Shown one piece after another: positions 53,317-62,193 of a stretch of DNA of 64,000 nt (positions are counted from its first letter, which is position 1; every line of letters starts with the position of its first letter). The notes under the pieces are model-generated. The model ran no database searches and was not told where the DNA came from. It saw only the letters and a program-made list of their open reading frames with translations. Position numbers and translations under genes: made by a program. The stretch lies in assembly GCF_013778325.1 (NCBI RefSeq), contig NZ_JACEIB010000002.1, positions 113,170 to 177,169 of the forward strand, in the 5' to 3' direction. This DNA comes from Sphingomonas chungangi. Lineage in GTDB: Bacteria > Pseudomonadota > Alphaproteobacteria > Sphingomonadales > Sphingomonadaceae.

Positions 53317-54251
53317 CCGTCAAAGTCTTCGTCGACGGCGGCGCCGGAACCACTGGCATCGAGATCGTCGATCGCTTGTCCGATCGCGCTGACGTGGCGC
53401 TTGCCCTGCTGCCCGACGAGCGCCGCAAGGATACGGCCGCGCGCGCCGATGCGCTGGCGGCGGCGGACATTGCCATCCTATGCCTGCCCGACGCCGCCGC
53501 GAAGGAGGCAGTGGCGCTTGCCGGGAACCTGCCCACCCGCTTCATCGACGCCTCCACTGCGCATCGCACGGCCCAGGGCTGGGCCTACGGCTTCGCCGAG
53601 ATCGAACCCGACCGCCGCGCCGAGCTGGCATCGGCGCGCTATGTGTCCAATCCTGGCTGCTACCCGACCGGCTTTCTCGCCCTCGTCCGCCCGCTGGTGC
53701 GCGAGGGGCTGCTGCCGGCCACCACGCCGCTCGTCACCAACGCCACATCGGGCTATTCGGGCGGCGGCAAGGCGATGGTCGCCGAGTTCGAGGATGGTGA
53801 GGCGCCCACCGCCTTCCGCGGCTACGGCCTGACACTCGAGCACAAGCACGTGCCCGAGATGATGGCGCATGCCGGCCTTGCGGTGCCGCCGATCTTCGCG
53901 CCGGCGGTGGCGAACACCTATCGCGGGATGCTGGTGGAGGTGCCGCTGCACCTCTCGCAGCTGCCCGGTCGCGCCGTCGAGCATGTCCAAGCCGCGCTGG
54001 CCGACGCCTATGCCGGCTCGCCGCTGGTCGAGGTGGCTTCGCTCGCCGAGAGCGCCGGCCTCAAGGCGCTGACCATCGAGGACGTCGCCGGCACCGATCG
54101 CCTCAAGCTCTACGTCTTCGCCAACGCGACGACCGGCCACCTCCGCCTCGCCGCCACGCTCGACAATCTCGGCAAGGGCGCGAGCGGAGCTGCGGTACAG
54201 AACCTCAACCTCATGGCCGGCCTGCCGGAGACGGAAGGCCTGCGCCTCTAG
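53313..54251 (+). CDS. argC: N-acetyl-gamma-glutamyl-phosphate reductase, type 2
   Basis: 312-residue NADP-dependent enzyme of arginine biosynthesis that reduces N-acetylglutamyl-phosphate. The Rossmann-like start MTVKVFVDGGAGTTGIEIVD and the catalytic NPGCYPTGFLAL are clear, along with TNATSGYSGGGKAM and EHKHVPEM. Type 2 enzymes are about 310 residues, as here. The ATG overlaps the stop of the hydrolase gene (ATGA). No other arg genes are nearby. Confidence 0.96.
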   Translation: MTVKVFVDGGAGTTGIEIVDRLSDRADVALALLPDERRKDTAARADALAAADIAILCLPDAAAKEAVALAGNLPTRFIDASTAHRTAQGWAYGFAEIEPDRRAELASARYVSNPGCYPTGFLALVRPLVREGLLPATTPLVTNATSGYSGGGKAMVAEFEDGEAPTAFRGYGLTLEHKHVPEMMAHAGLAVPPIFAPAVANTYRGMLVEVPLHLSQLPGRAVEHVQAALADAYAGSPLVEVASLAESAGLKALTIEDVAGTDRLKLYVFANATTGHLRLAATLDNLGKGASGAAVQNLNLMAGLPETEGLRL

Positions 54252-54258
54252 CCCTTTT

Positions 54259-54345
54259 CGTTCGCCCTGAGCTTGTCGAAGGGCTGTCCTTCCTCTTGAA
54301 CGGTTGAAGAAGAAGGACAGGGCTTCGACAAGCTCAGCCCGAACG
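54259..54345. repeat. Palindromic intergenic repeat, subfamily 2, copy 2
   Basis: Arms of 34 bases at 54259-54292 and 54312-54345 match at 30 of 34 positions around a 19-base loop. Each arm carries GAGCTTGTCGAAG and its complement. It lies between the convergent argC and a small exported-protein gene. The same type as 32248-32335. Confidence 0.9.
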
Positions 54346-54373
54346 GAAGAGGAGCTGCGTCCTTCGTCAGGCC

Positions 54374-54709
54374 TCAATAGCAGCGGCGATCGCGCACGTA
54401 GTGGTCGTAATAGGGATCCCACCGGTCGACCACCCGGCAGCGCTGCACATATTCGTAGGAGTAAGCCGGCGGCGGGGGCGGCGGCGCATAATAGACCGGC
54501 GCGGGCGGCGGAGGCGGCGGCGCGTAATAGCCGTCGTTGTAATAGCGGTGCGGATGGTCCGACGTGATCGCAGCGCCGACGCCCAACCCGAGAATACCGG
54601 CCACGACCGCAGTGCCGGTGCTGACCCGCGCTTCGGCCGGAGCGGCCATGCCGATCGTGCCGGCAACGAGCGTCGCAGCGGTAACGACCGCCAATATGGG
54701 TTTGCGCAT
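54374..54709 (-). CDS. Small exported Pro/Tyr-rich protein
   Basis: 111-residue protein with a signal peptide (about 1-27, ending AAPAEA). A glycine-rich helix (VVAGILGLGVGAAI) precedes two Pro runs with Tyr (YYAPPPPPPAP repeated) and a C-terminal part with two Cys (QRCRVVDRW and DRRCY). Glycine-zipper-like exported proteins of this size are common in sphingomonads. Function unknown. GGAGGGAC precedes the ATG at 54709. Confidence 0.78.
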   Translation of the reverse strand: MRKPILAVVTAATLVAGTIGMAAPAEARVSTGTAVVAGILGLGVGAAITSDHPHRYYNDGYYAPPPPPPAPVYYAPPPPPPAYSYEYVQRCRVVDRWDPYYDHYVRDRRCY

Positions 54710-54844
54710 GACGTCCCTCCTCTGCATTCCCGGCCCCAACCGGGTGTGTGTGGAGGGTATCGGCGATTCGTCCTTAATGGCCGGCGAATGGCCCATGCAG
54801 CCGCCGTTCAGAGTGGTTAACCCTTCCCGAGCCGGTCGGCCTCG

Positions 54845-55804
54845 CTACATTTCGCCCCGAGCATGCCGGATCGCGTACCACTTCTTCACGTTGGCATCGT
54901 GCTCGGCGAGCGTGTCGGCGAAGATGTGCCCGCCCTGCCCGTTCGCCACGAAATAGAGCGCGCGCGTCACTGCCGGGTGCAGCACCGCATTGATCGAGGC
55001 GCGGCCGGGATTGCAGATCGGCCCCTTGGGAAGCCCGGCCTCGGCGTAAGTGTTGTAGCCGTTCTTCGCGTGCAGCTCCGATTCGAGGATGCGGCGGCCG
55101 AGCGGACGCCCCTGCGTGATCGGGTAGATCACCGTCGGATCGGCCTGCAGCGGCATGCCGAGCTTCAGCCGGTTGGAATAGACCCCCGCCACCATCGCGC
55201 GTTCGGACGCGACGCCCGTTTCCTTCTCGACGATCGCGGCGAGGATCAGCGCCTGCTGCGGCGTGGTGACGGCGAGGCTGGGCCCACGCGCCGCCCATTC
55301 GTCGGCCAGCGCCTTGTCCATCGCCTTCTGCATGCGCCGGACTACGGTGAGCCGGCTCTCGCCCGCCTGATAGGCATAGCTGTCCGGAAGCACGCTGCCT
55401 TCCGGCGGCACCGGCACCTGACCGGTTAGCGCGGTGGTCGCCATCAATTTGTCGTGGACGATCACCGAGGGCAGCCCCTCCGCGATCGTCACCAGCTTCA
55501 GCGCGGGCCGACCGTGCTGGAGCGTATCGAGGATCGTCGCCGCGCTGGCGCGCGCCGGAATGCGGAACTCACCCGCCCGTATCGGATCGCGCGAGCCGAG
55601 CTTCCCAGCGAGGCCACGGAACCACGTCGCGCTGCGGATCGCATCGGCGTCGGCCAGCACCTTGGCGGCGCTGGCGATGGTCGCGCCCTCGGGGATGCGG
55701 ACGACCGTCGCCTTGGGCAGCGGGCCTGGGCCGCGCCACATCCACATCGGCACGCCGATCGCCAGCGCGGCGAGCGCCAGCACCAATAGGAGGAGCCGGC
55801 GCAC
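54845..55804 (-). CDS. mltG: Endolytic murein transglycosylase MltG (YceG-like)
   Basis: 319-residue inner-membrane enzyme that cuts nascent glycan strands and is thought to end their growth. An N-terminal helix (MRRLLLLVLALAALAIGVPM) is followed by a LysM-like region and the YceG domain with catalytic Glu in ILAAIVEKETGV, then NRLKLGMPLQADPTVIYP and LPKGPICNPG. The GTG start at 55804 is 10 bases after the fabF stop, with TGAGG upstream. mltG after fabF is common in alphaproteobacteria. Confidence 0.95.
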   Translation of the reverse strand: MRRLLLLVLALAALAIGVPMWMWRGPGPLPKATVVRIPEGATIASAAKVLADADAIRSATWFRGLAGKLGSRDPIRAGEFRIPARASAATILDTLQHGRPALKLVTIAEGLPSVIVHDKLMATTALTGQVPVPPEGSVLPDSYAYQAGESRLTVVRRMQKAMDKALADEWAARGPSLAVTTPQQALILAAIVEKETGVASERAMVAGVYSNRLKLGMPLQADPTVIYPITQGRPLGRRILESELHAKNGYNTYAEAGLPKGPICNPGRASINAVLHPAVTRALYFVANGQGGHIFADTLAEHDANVKKWYAIRHARGEM

Positions 55805-55814
55805 GCCGTCGGCC

Positions 55815-57071
55815 TCAGATCTTGCGCATCACGAGGCTGGCGTTGGTGCCGCCGAAGCCGAACGAATTGTTCAGCACCGCGCGCACCTCGCGCTTCTTCG
55901 CCTTGAGCGGCACGAGATCGACGCCCTCGGCACCCTCGTCCGGATTCTCGAGGTTGAGCGTCGGCGGCACGATCTGGTCGCGCATGGCGAGGATGCAGAA
56001 GATGCTCTCCACCGCGCCCGCGCCGCCGAGCAGATGCCCGATCGCCGACTTGGTGGAGCTCATCGAGGCGCCGCCCAGATCTTTGCCGAACAGCCGCTGG
56101 GTCGCGCCCAGCTCGATCATGTCCGCCATGGTCGAAGTGCCGTGGGCGTTGATGTAGTCGATATCCTCCGGCTTCAGGCCGGACTTGCGGATCGCCATCT
56201 CCATCGAGCGATAGGCGCCGTCGCCGTCCGGGTGCGGGGCGGTGACGTGATAGGCGTCGCCCGACAGGCCATAACCGATCACCTCGGCATAGATCTTCGC
56301 GCCGCGCGCCTTGGCGTGCTCATATTCCTCGAGCACGAGGACACCCGCGCCCTCGCCCATCACGAAGCCGTCTCGATCCTTGTCATAGGGGCGCGAGGCC
56401 TGCTCGGGCCGGTCATTGAACTCGGTCGCGAGCGCGCGCGCCTGCGCGAAGCCGGCGATGCCGAGCGGGCAGATCGCGCCCTCGGCGCCGCCCGCCAGCA
56501 TGATGTCGGCATCGTCCGCCGCGATCATCCGCGCGGCGTCGCCGATCGCGTGCGCGCCGGTCGAGCAGGCGGTGACGACCGCGTGGTTCGGACCGCGCAG
56601 CCCGTATTTGATCGAGACCTGGCCCGAGATCAGGTTGATCAGGCGCCCGTGGACGAAGTGCGGCGAGACGCGGCCGGGGCCCTTGTTCTCACACACCAGC
56701 GATTCGCTGGCGATACCCGGCAGGCCGCCGATGCCCGATCCGATCGAGCAACCGATGCGGGTCGACTGCTCGTAGGTCAGCTCGCCGATGCCGGCGTCTT
56801 CCAGCGCCTGGCCGGCGGCGTCGATGCCGTAGATGATGAAGGGATCGACCTGGCGCTGCACCTTGTGATCGACGCGCTTGTTCGGATCGAAGCCATATTC
56901 GTGATCGGCGGGCTTCACCTCGCAGGCGATCGTGCACTTCTGATCTTTAGTGTCGAAGCGGGTGATCTGCCCGGCGCCGGACTTGCCGGCGATCAGGTTG
57001 GCCCAGCTCGTCTCGACGTCCCCTCCGAGGGGGGTGACGAGACCCAGACCGGTGACGACTACACGGCGCAT
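55815..57071 (-). CDS. fabF: 3-oxoacyl-ACP synthase II
   Basis: 418-residue condensing enzyme of type II fatty-acid synthesis, cytosolic, extending acyl-ACP with malonyl-ACP. The catalytic triad is intact: Cys in VVTACSTGAHAIGDA, His in INAHGTSTM and His in STKSAIGHLLGGAG. The start MRRVVVTGLGLVTPLGG is that of the family. It follows acpP on the same strand, with a hairpin in the spacer (57125-57163). fabG and fabD lie 1.7 kb further on. Confidence 0.98.
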   Translation of the reverse strand: MRRVVVTGLGLVTPLGGDVETSWANLIAGKSGAGQITRFDTKDQKCTIACEVKPADHEYGFDPNKRVDHKVQRQVDPFIIYGIDAAGQALEDAGIGELTYEQSTRIGCSIGSGIGGLPGIASESLVCENKGPGRVSPHFVHGRLINLISGQVSIKYGLRGPNHAVVTACSTGAHAIGDAARMIAADDADIMLAGGAEGAICPLGIAGFAQARALATEFNDRPEQASRPYDKDRDGFVMGEGAGVLVLEEYEHAKARGAKIYAEVIGYGLSGDAYHVTAPHPDGDGAYRSMEMAIRKSGLKPEDIDYINAHGTSTMADMIELGATQRLFGKDLGGASMSSTKSAIGHLLGGAGAVESIFCILAMRDQIVPPTLNLENPDEGAEGVDLVPLKAKKREVRAVLNNSFGFGGTNASLVMRKI

Positions 57072-57124
57072 CGGCGCCTCCTTCCTCTCATCTCGGCGCT
57101 TCGTTCAACGCGCCTCATAACGAA

Positions 57125-57163
57125 ACGGCCCCCCGGCCCCGATGATCCGGGTCGGAGGGCCGT
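57125..57163 (-). terminator. Hairpin in the acpP-fabF spacer (possible attenuator)
   Basis: Arms 57125-57131 and 57157-57163 pair over seven bases and extend imperfectly inward. Read on the minus strand, the hairpin is followed by TTTCGTT. It could act as a partial terminator that lets acpP mRNA exceed fabF mRNA. Only the short T-rich tail limits confidence. Confidence 0.5.
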
Positions 57164-57207
57164 CAATCTCGTCAGCCCCCGAAGGAGGCCTGACGCGAAG
57201 CCTCTCG

Positions 57208-57444
57208 TCAGCCCTTGTGGCTGTCGATGTAGCTGATCGCGTCCTTCACGGTGGTGATCTTCTCGGCCGCATCGTCCGGAATCTCGACACCGAATTCTTC
57301 CTCGAACGCCATCACCAGCTCGACGATGTCGAGGCTGTCGGCACCGAGATCGTCGATGAAGGACGCGTCCTCGGTGACCTTCTCGGCCTCGACGCCGAGA
57401 TGCTCGACGACGATCTTCTTCACGCGCTCGGCGGTCTCGCTCAT
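57208..57444 (-). CDS. acpP: Acyl carrier protein
   Basis: 78-residue acidic carrier of growing fatty-acid chains. The phosphopantetheine attachment motif is [20 protein letters not shown] with Ser37. The start [20 protein letters not shown] and the negative charge are typical. It should be the most highly expressed gene of the cluster and lies upstream of fabF. Confidence 0.98.
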   Translation of the reverse strand: MSETAERVKKIVVEHLGVEAEKVTEDASFIDDLGADSLDIVELVMAFEEEFGVEIPDDAAEKITTVKDAISYIDSHKG

Positions 57445-57577
57445 GTCTCTCTTCCCATGTTGGTCTAAGGGATTGTCGGTTGGAAAAACGCCCTAGACGG
57501 GGCGGCGGGGGCTGGCAAGAGGGGCGTGCCGACAGCGTTAGGACTTTCGCAGCCGGAGCGATGCTAGGGCGTGCCCG

Positions 57578-58798
57578 ATGGGCGAAGCGTGGAAAAGCGG
57601 CGACTGGGTGGACGCGCGGCGCGTGCGGCTGGTCTGCATCCTGCTACTCCTGCTCGCGACAATTCTGCCCTATGGCTTCCTGTTGCTCACCGCTCATGGC
57701 ACAATAGACGCCTGGGGCCGCCCGATCGGCACCGATTTCTCGGACGTCTATGCCGCCGGCTGGATGGCCGATCATGGTCGCGCCGCCGCCGCCTGGGTGT
57801 GGCCGGAGCATTACAAGGTCCAGCAGGCGCTGCATCATTCGCAGGCGGTGCCCTTCTACGGCTGGCATTATCCGCCGCCCTTCCTGCTGCTCGCGAGCGT
57901 GCTGGCGACGCTGCCCTATCTCGTCGCCCTGACGATCTGGCTCGGCACGACGCTGGCGGGCGCCGTGATGGTGGCGCGCAGGATCGTGCCTGGCCCTGGC
58001 ACGACGCTGGCGGTGCTGGCGGCGCCGGCGAGCTTCGTCTGCATCGGCCACGGCCAGAACGCCTTCCTGACCGCGAGCCTGCTGGCGGGCGGGTTGGCAT
58101 TGCTCGATCGCCGACCTTGGGCAGCGGGGCTGCTGCTCGGCTGCCTCGTCTACAAGCCGCAATTCGCGGCGTTGCTACCGGTCGTGCTGATCGCGGCGGG
58201 CAACCGGCGCGCCTTCCCGGGCGCCGCGATCTCCTCGCTCGGACTGGTGGCGTTGACCCTCGCCGTCTGGGGCTGGCCCGTGTGGCAGGCCTTCCACGAT
58301 TCGCTGGACCTCACCCGCGCCCGGGTGATCGAGACGGGCGAGACCGGCTGGGAGAAGATCGTCACCAGCTTCGCGACGGCGCGGGCGCTGGGCGCACCGA
58401 TCCCGCTCGCCTACGGCTTCCAGGCCGTCTCGACGGCGTTTGCCATCATCGGCGCGGCGATCGCCGCCCGCTGGGCGAAACCGGCGTTGCGGGGCGCTGC
58501 GGTCTGCTGCGCGGCTTTGCTCTCGACGCCCTACGCGATGGATTATGATCTGGTGATACTCGGCGGCGCGCTCTGTTTCCTCGTCGCCGATGCGCGCGAG
58601 CGCGGCTGGCTGGAGCACGAGAAGGGCATCCTCGCCATCGCCTACCTCACGCCGCTCTTCGGCCGCCAGATTGCGTCGCTGACGCTGGTGCCGGTGGACT
58701 GGATCGCGCTGGTCGCGGTGTTCACGATCACGCTGCGGCGGGCGTGGGCATTCGACCTGCGCGAGCGGCTCCCACGAAACCGCCCAGTACACATCTAG
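57578..58798 (+). CDS. GT87-type (DUF2029) membrane glycosyltransferase
   Basis: 406-residue multi-pass membrane protein of the DUF2029/GT87 family, related to polyprenyl-phosphate-mannose-dependent mannosyltransferases. About ten helices are seen. The first loop has GTDFSDVYAAGWM, with the conserved Asp, and HYPPPFLLLASVLATLP follows; the family motif region VCIGHGQNAFLTASLL is present. The acceptor and sugar are unknown. It overlaps the convergent fabG by four bases. Confidence 0.87.
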   Translation: MGEAWKSGDWVDARRVRLVCILLLLLATILPYGFLLLTAHGTIDAWGRPIGTDFSDVYAAGWMADHGRAAAAWVWPEHYKVQQALHHSQAVPFYGWHYPPPFLLLASVLATLPYLVALTIWLGTTLAGAVMVARRIVPGPGTTLAVLAAPASFVCIGHGQNAFLTASLLAGGLALLDRRPWAAGLLLGCLVYKPQFAALLPVVLIAAGNRRAFPGAAISSLGLVALTLAVWGWPVWQAFHDSLDLTRARVIETGETGWEKIVTSFATARALGAPIPLAYGFQAVSTAFAIIGAAIAARWAKPALRGAAVCCAALLSTPYAMDYDLVILGGALCFLVADARERGWLEHEKGILAIAYLTPLFGRQIASLTLVPVDWIALVAVFTITLRRAWAFDLRERLPRNRPVHI

Positions 58799-59535
58799 AT
58801 CATCGCCATGCCGCCGTTGACGTGCAGCGTCTGCCCCGTGACGTACCCCGCCTCTCGGCTCGCCAGATAGGCCACGGCTGCGCCGATATCGCCGCCCTCA
58901 CCGAGATCGCCGGCCGGGATCTTCGTCAGGATCGCAGCCTTCTGTGCGTCGTTCAGCGCATCGGTCATCGCCGAGCGGATGAAGCCGGGCGCCACGCAGT
59001 TCACCGTGATGTTGCGGCTCGCCAGTTCCTGCGCGAGGCTTTTCGACATGCCGATCAGCCCGGCCTTGGAGGCGGCGTAATTGGCCTGCCCCGGATTGCC
59101 CGTCACGCCCACCACCGACGTGATCGAGATGATCCGCCCGAAGCGCGCCTTCATCATCGGTTTGGCGGCCGCCCGGATCAGGCGGAAGGCGGCCTCGAGG
59201 TTGACCGAGATCACCTGATCCCACTCCTCGTCCTTCATCCGCATGACGAGATTGTCGCGGGTGATGCCGGCATTGTTGACGAGGATATCGAGCTTGCCGC
59301 CCAGCGCCTCGACGGCGCGCGGGATCAACCCGTCGACCTCGGCGCTGTCCGACAGATTGCAGGTGAGCGTCACCGGATCGTTGGGCAGGCCCGAGGCCAC
59401 CTCTACCAGCACCGCCTCGCGCGTGCCGGACAGCGCCACCTTGGCGCCCTGTGCCGCCAGCGCCTTGGCGGTCGCCGAACCGAGGCCGCCGGATGCGCCG
59501 GTCACCAGCGCGGTCATTCCCGTCAGATCGAACAT
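58795..59535 (-). CDS. fabG: 3-oxoacyl-ACP reductase
   Basis: 246-residue NADPH-dependent short-chain dehydrogenase of fatty-acid elongation. The N-terminal TGASGGLGSATA binds cofactor, NNAGITRDNLVMRM is the FabG-specific stretch, and SITSVVGVTGN with YAASKAGL gives the Ser-Tyr-Lys catalytic set. The start MFDLTGMTALVTG is 14 bases after the fabD stop, so the two genes are one operon. Confidence 0.97.
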   Translation of the reverse strand: MFDLTGMTALVTGASGGLGSATAKALAAQGAKVALSGTREAVLVEVASGLPNDPVTLTCNLSDSAEVDGLIPRAVEALGGKLDILVNNAGITRDNLVMRMKDEEWDQVISVNLEAAFRLIRAAAKPMMKARFGRIISITSVVGVTGNPGQANYAASKAGLIGMSKSLAQELASRNITVNCVAPGFIRSAMTDALNDAQKAAILTKIPAGDLGEGGDIGAAVAYLASREAGYVTGQTLHVNGGMAMI

Positions 59536-59549
59536 AGTCCCGTCCTCTC

Positions 59550-60485
59550 TCAGAGCGTCTTCGCCAGCGCTTCGATATCGTCCATCGAGATCACCGAGGT
59601 CGCGGTGGCGTCGGGCGCGATGCGCTTGATCATCGGGCCGAGTACCTTGCCGCCGAACTCGACGAATTCCGTCACGCCGGCGGCGAACATCGCCTCGACG
59701 CTCTCGCGCCAGCGCACCGTGCCCGTCACCTGCTCGACCAGAAGCGTGCGGATGCTCGCCGGATCGGCGACCGGCGCGGCGGTGACGTTGGCATAGACCG
59801 GCACCAGCGGCGCGCGCAGGTCGGCACCGGCCAGCGCCTTTTCCATGGCGCGGGCCGCCGGCTCCATCAGCGAGCAGTGGAACGGCGCGGAAACCGGTAG
59901 CAGCATCGCGCGCTTGCCGCCGCGCACCTTGGCGAGCTCCACCGCGCGCTCGACGGCCGCCTTGGAACCGGAGATCACCACCTGCCCCGGCGCATTGTCG
60001 TTGGCGGCCTCGCACACGTCGTTCTCGGCGGCGTCGGCAGCGATCTGCTTGGCCGCGGCGAAATCGAGGCCGAGCAGGGCCGCCATCGCGCCCTCGCCCA
60101 CCGGCACCGCCGCCTGCATCGCCTGCCCACGGATGCGCAGCAGCTTGGCGGTCTCGGCGAGGCCCAGCGCCTCGGCCGCGCACAGCGCCGTATATTCGCC
60201 AAGCGAGTGGCCCGCGACGAACTCGGCCTTGTCGGCGAGGCGGACGCCGCCCTCCTTCTCCAGAACGCGCAGCGTCGCGATGGCGTTGGCCATGATCGCG
60301 GGCTGGGCATTCTCGGTCAGCATCAACTCGTCGGCGGGTCCGTCCGTCATCAGCTGGAAGAGATGCTGGCCGAGCGCCTCGTCGACCTCCTGGAACACCT
60401 CGCGCGCCGATCCGCTGGCGAGGCCAAGCGCCTGCCCCATGCCGACGGCCTGGCTGCCCTGGCCGGGAAAGATGAAGGCGCGCAT
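59550..60485 (-). CDS. fabD: Malonyl-CoA:ACP transacylase
   Basis: 311-residue enzyme that loads malonate from CoA onto ACP. The start MRAFIFPGQGSQAVGMG, active-site GHSLGEYTAL with nucleophilic Ser, and VSAPFHCSLM with catalytic His are all present. It heads the fabD-fabG operon. AGGAG lies upstream of the ATG. It is divergent from a PAP2 phosphatase gene 75 bases away. Confidence 0.97.
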   Translation of the reverse strand: MRAFIFPGQGSQAVGMGQALGLASGSAREVFQEVDEALGQHLFQLMTDGPADELMLTENAQPAIMANAIATLRVLEKEGGVRLADKAEFVAGHSLGEYTALCAAEALGLAETAKLLRIRGQAMQAAVPVGEGAMAALLGLDFAAAKQIAADAAENDVCEAANDNAPGQVVISGSKAAVERAVELAKVRGGKRAMLLPVSAPFHCSLMEPAARAMEKALAGADLRAPLVPVYANVTAAPVADPASIRTLLVEQVTGTVRWRESVEAMFAAGVTEFVEFGGKVLGPMIKRIAPDATATSVISMDDIEALAKTL

Positions 60486-60560
60486 ATTCCTCTCCTTGGA
60501 TGAAGGGGGCGCGATAGAAAGCTGGACGATGAAGCGCAAGCCGTGGCAGGGCTTACGCTC

Positions 60561-61337
60561 ATGCGCACCCGTCTCCTCGCGACCATCGTCCTTGCCGCCG
60601 CGAGCTTCGCCACCATCCTCGGCGCCGAGAAGCCGCAGGGCTATCTGGCGCCCGGCGCGTTCGATCTGCTGCAGGTGCTGCCTCCTGCCCCGGTGAAGGG
60701 CGACCCGCGCTACAAGGCGGACCGCACCATCTTCAAGCAGACCCGCAGGATGATCGGTTCTCCGCGCTACCAGCTGGCGACGAGCGACGCCGTTTACGAG
60801 CAGCCCGCACTGATGAAGGACTTTTCCTGCGCCGTCGGCGTCGCGCTGACGCCGCAGGACGCTCCCAAGACCAAGGCGCTTGTCGATCGTGCGCTGATCG
60901 ACACCGAGAGCCAGACCAATACGGCGAAAAACTTCTACAAGCGCCTGCGCCCCTACAAGATCGACCAGGGCGAGATTTGCCAGCCCAAGTCCGATCTCGG
61001 CGACAGCTACGATTATCCGTCGGGTCACACCACGCTCGGCTGGACGTGGGCCGAAGTGTTGACCGACCTGCTGCCCGAACGCGCCACCATGATCCAGGCG
61101 CGCGGCCGGGCCTATGGCGACAGCCGCTTCATCTGCGGTGCGCACAATATGAGCGCGGTGGAGGCGGGCAAGCTCTCCGCCGGCGCGACCATGGCGGTGG
61201 TGCGGACCACGCCCGCCTATCAGGCCGATGCAGCGGCGGCCCGCGCCGAGCTGCGCGGCTTGCTCGCCGATCCAACTGTCCCGAAACCGGACGGCTGCGC
61301 GAAGGAAGGGGCGTTGATCGCCCAGCGCGTCCTCTGA
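60561..61337 (+). CDS. Class A-like PAP2 acid phosphatase with altered motif
   Basis: 258-residue exported phosphatase of the PAP2 superfamily, similar to class A non-specific acid phosphatases (PhoN-like). A signal peptide (ending near TILGAE) precedes the motifs KRLRPYK, YPSGHTTLGW and GDSRFICGAHNMSAVEAG. The His of motif 3 is present, but the Asp expected four residues later (HxxSD) is Ala here, which could lower activity. The ATG at 60561 is chosen over a GTG at 60543 because it begins the signal peptide. Confidence 0.86.
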   Translation: MRTRLLATIVLAAASFATILGAEKPQGYLAPGAFDLLQVLPPAPVKGDPRYKADRTIFKQTRRMIGSPRYQLATSDAVYEQPALMKDFSCAVGVALTPQDAPKTKALVDRALIDTESQTNTAKNFYKRLRPYKIDQGEICQPKSDLGDSYDYPSGHTTLGWTWAEVLTDLLPERATMIQARGRAYGDSRFICGAHNMSAVEAGKLSAGATMAVVRTTPAYQADAAAARAELRGLLADPTVPKPDGCAKEGALIAQRVL

Positions 61338-61429
61338 TAGTTCGACCAAAGTGGTATATCGGCCGTTAACCGAGGGGTGACGGCCGTCGGGTAGGTAGGC
61401 GTTCTTCAAAGGCTACCGGGAAAACCATC

Positions 61430-62032
61430 ATGAGCGGGCGGATCCTGTCCGGCCTGATCGCGATCGCTTTTTGCGCGCTGATCGGCCGCCCTGCGATTGC
61501 AGACGTTGGCCCACCCCGGCTGATGCTCGCCTATTCACCGGTTGGTCTTCCCAACGACATCACCGTTTCATGGACGCCCGGCGCGCCCATGCCTCGCCTT
61601 TCCAGCCAGGCGGCACCCAAGCCCGCGACACCCAGGGCCGCCGCCGCGCAGCCCGGCAGCGATCTCGATTGCCTCACCGCCGCCGTCTATTACGAGGCGC
61701 GGTCGGAACCGGTCGAGGGCCAGCGCGCCGTCGCCGCCGTCGTCATGAACCGCGTCAACCGGGCGACCTTCGCGCCGAGCGTGTGCGGCGTGGTCAACCA
61801 GCGGGTGCGCGGCACCTGCCAGTTCAGCTTCGTCTGCGACGGTTCGACCCGCGCCCGCAAGGACGAGCATGCCTGGGAAACCGCCGCCCGCGTCGCGCAT
61901 GACGCGCTCGCCGGGCTTTTCAAGTCTTCGGTCGGCTCGGCGACGTTCTACCACACCGTCGCGGTCTCGCCCGACTGGTCGGGCCGGGTTATGCGCGTCG
62001 CCACGATCGGAAGGCACATCTTCTACCGCTGA
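61430..62032 (+). CDS. SleB-type cell-wall hydrolase
   Basis: 200-residue exported protein with a signal peptide (about 1-24, ending RPAIA) and a Pro/Ala linker. The C-terminal Hydrolase_2 (SleB) domain (about 80-198) has LTAAVYYEARSEPVEGQRAV with the catalytic Glu, VVMNRV and GTCQFSFVCDG. Relatives are lytic transglycosylases of spore cortex or cell wall; here a housekeeping murein role is likely. Confidence 0.9.
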   Translation: MSGRILSGLIAIAFCALIGRPAIADVGPPRLMLAYSPVGLPNDITVSWTPGAPMPRLSSQAAPKPATPRAAAAQPGSDLDCLTAAVYYEARSEPVEGQRAVAAVVMNRVNRATFAPSVCGVVNQRVRGTCQFSFVCDGSTRARKDEHAWETAARVAHDALAGLFKSSVGSATFYHTVAVSPDWSGRVMRVATIGRHIFYR

Positions 62033-62153
62033 GCCCTTCGCGGGCTTGCTTTCCGCGCGCATTTCGCCCATAGGCCCGCCGGTTCGAGGCGCCGAGCACC
62101 GCTCGCGTGCCCCGTTCACCATTGAACGAAAGCCGGAGGGGCGTCCACACGGG

Positions 62154-62193
62154 GTGGCCGCCAGCGATCGGCCAACATTGGAAGGACGGCCAC
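62154..62193 (+). promoter_or_regulatory. Possible translation switch before rpsF
   Basis: GTGGCCG at 62154-62160 can pair either with CGGCCA at 62169-62174, leaving the ribosome site GAAGGA (62181-62186) free, or with CGGCCAC at 62187-62193, which encloses the ribosome site in the loop. The two pairings exclude each other. S6:S18 proteins bind their own leader in several bacteria, so this could be autoregulation; whether the known S6:S18 motif is present was not verified. Confidence 0.45.
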
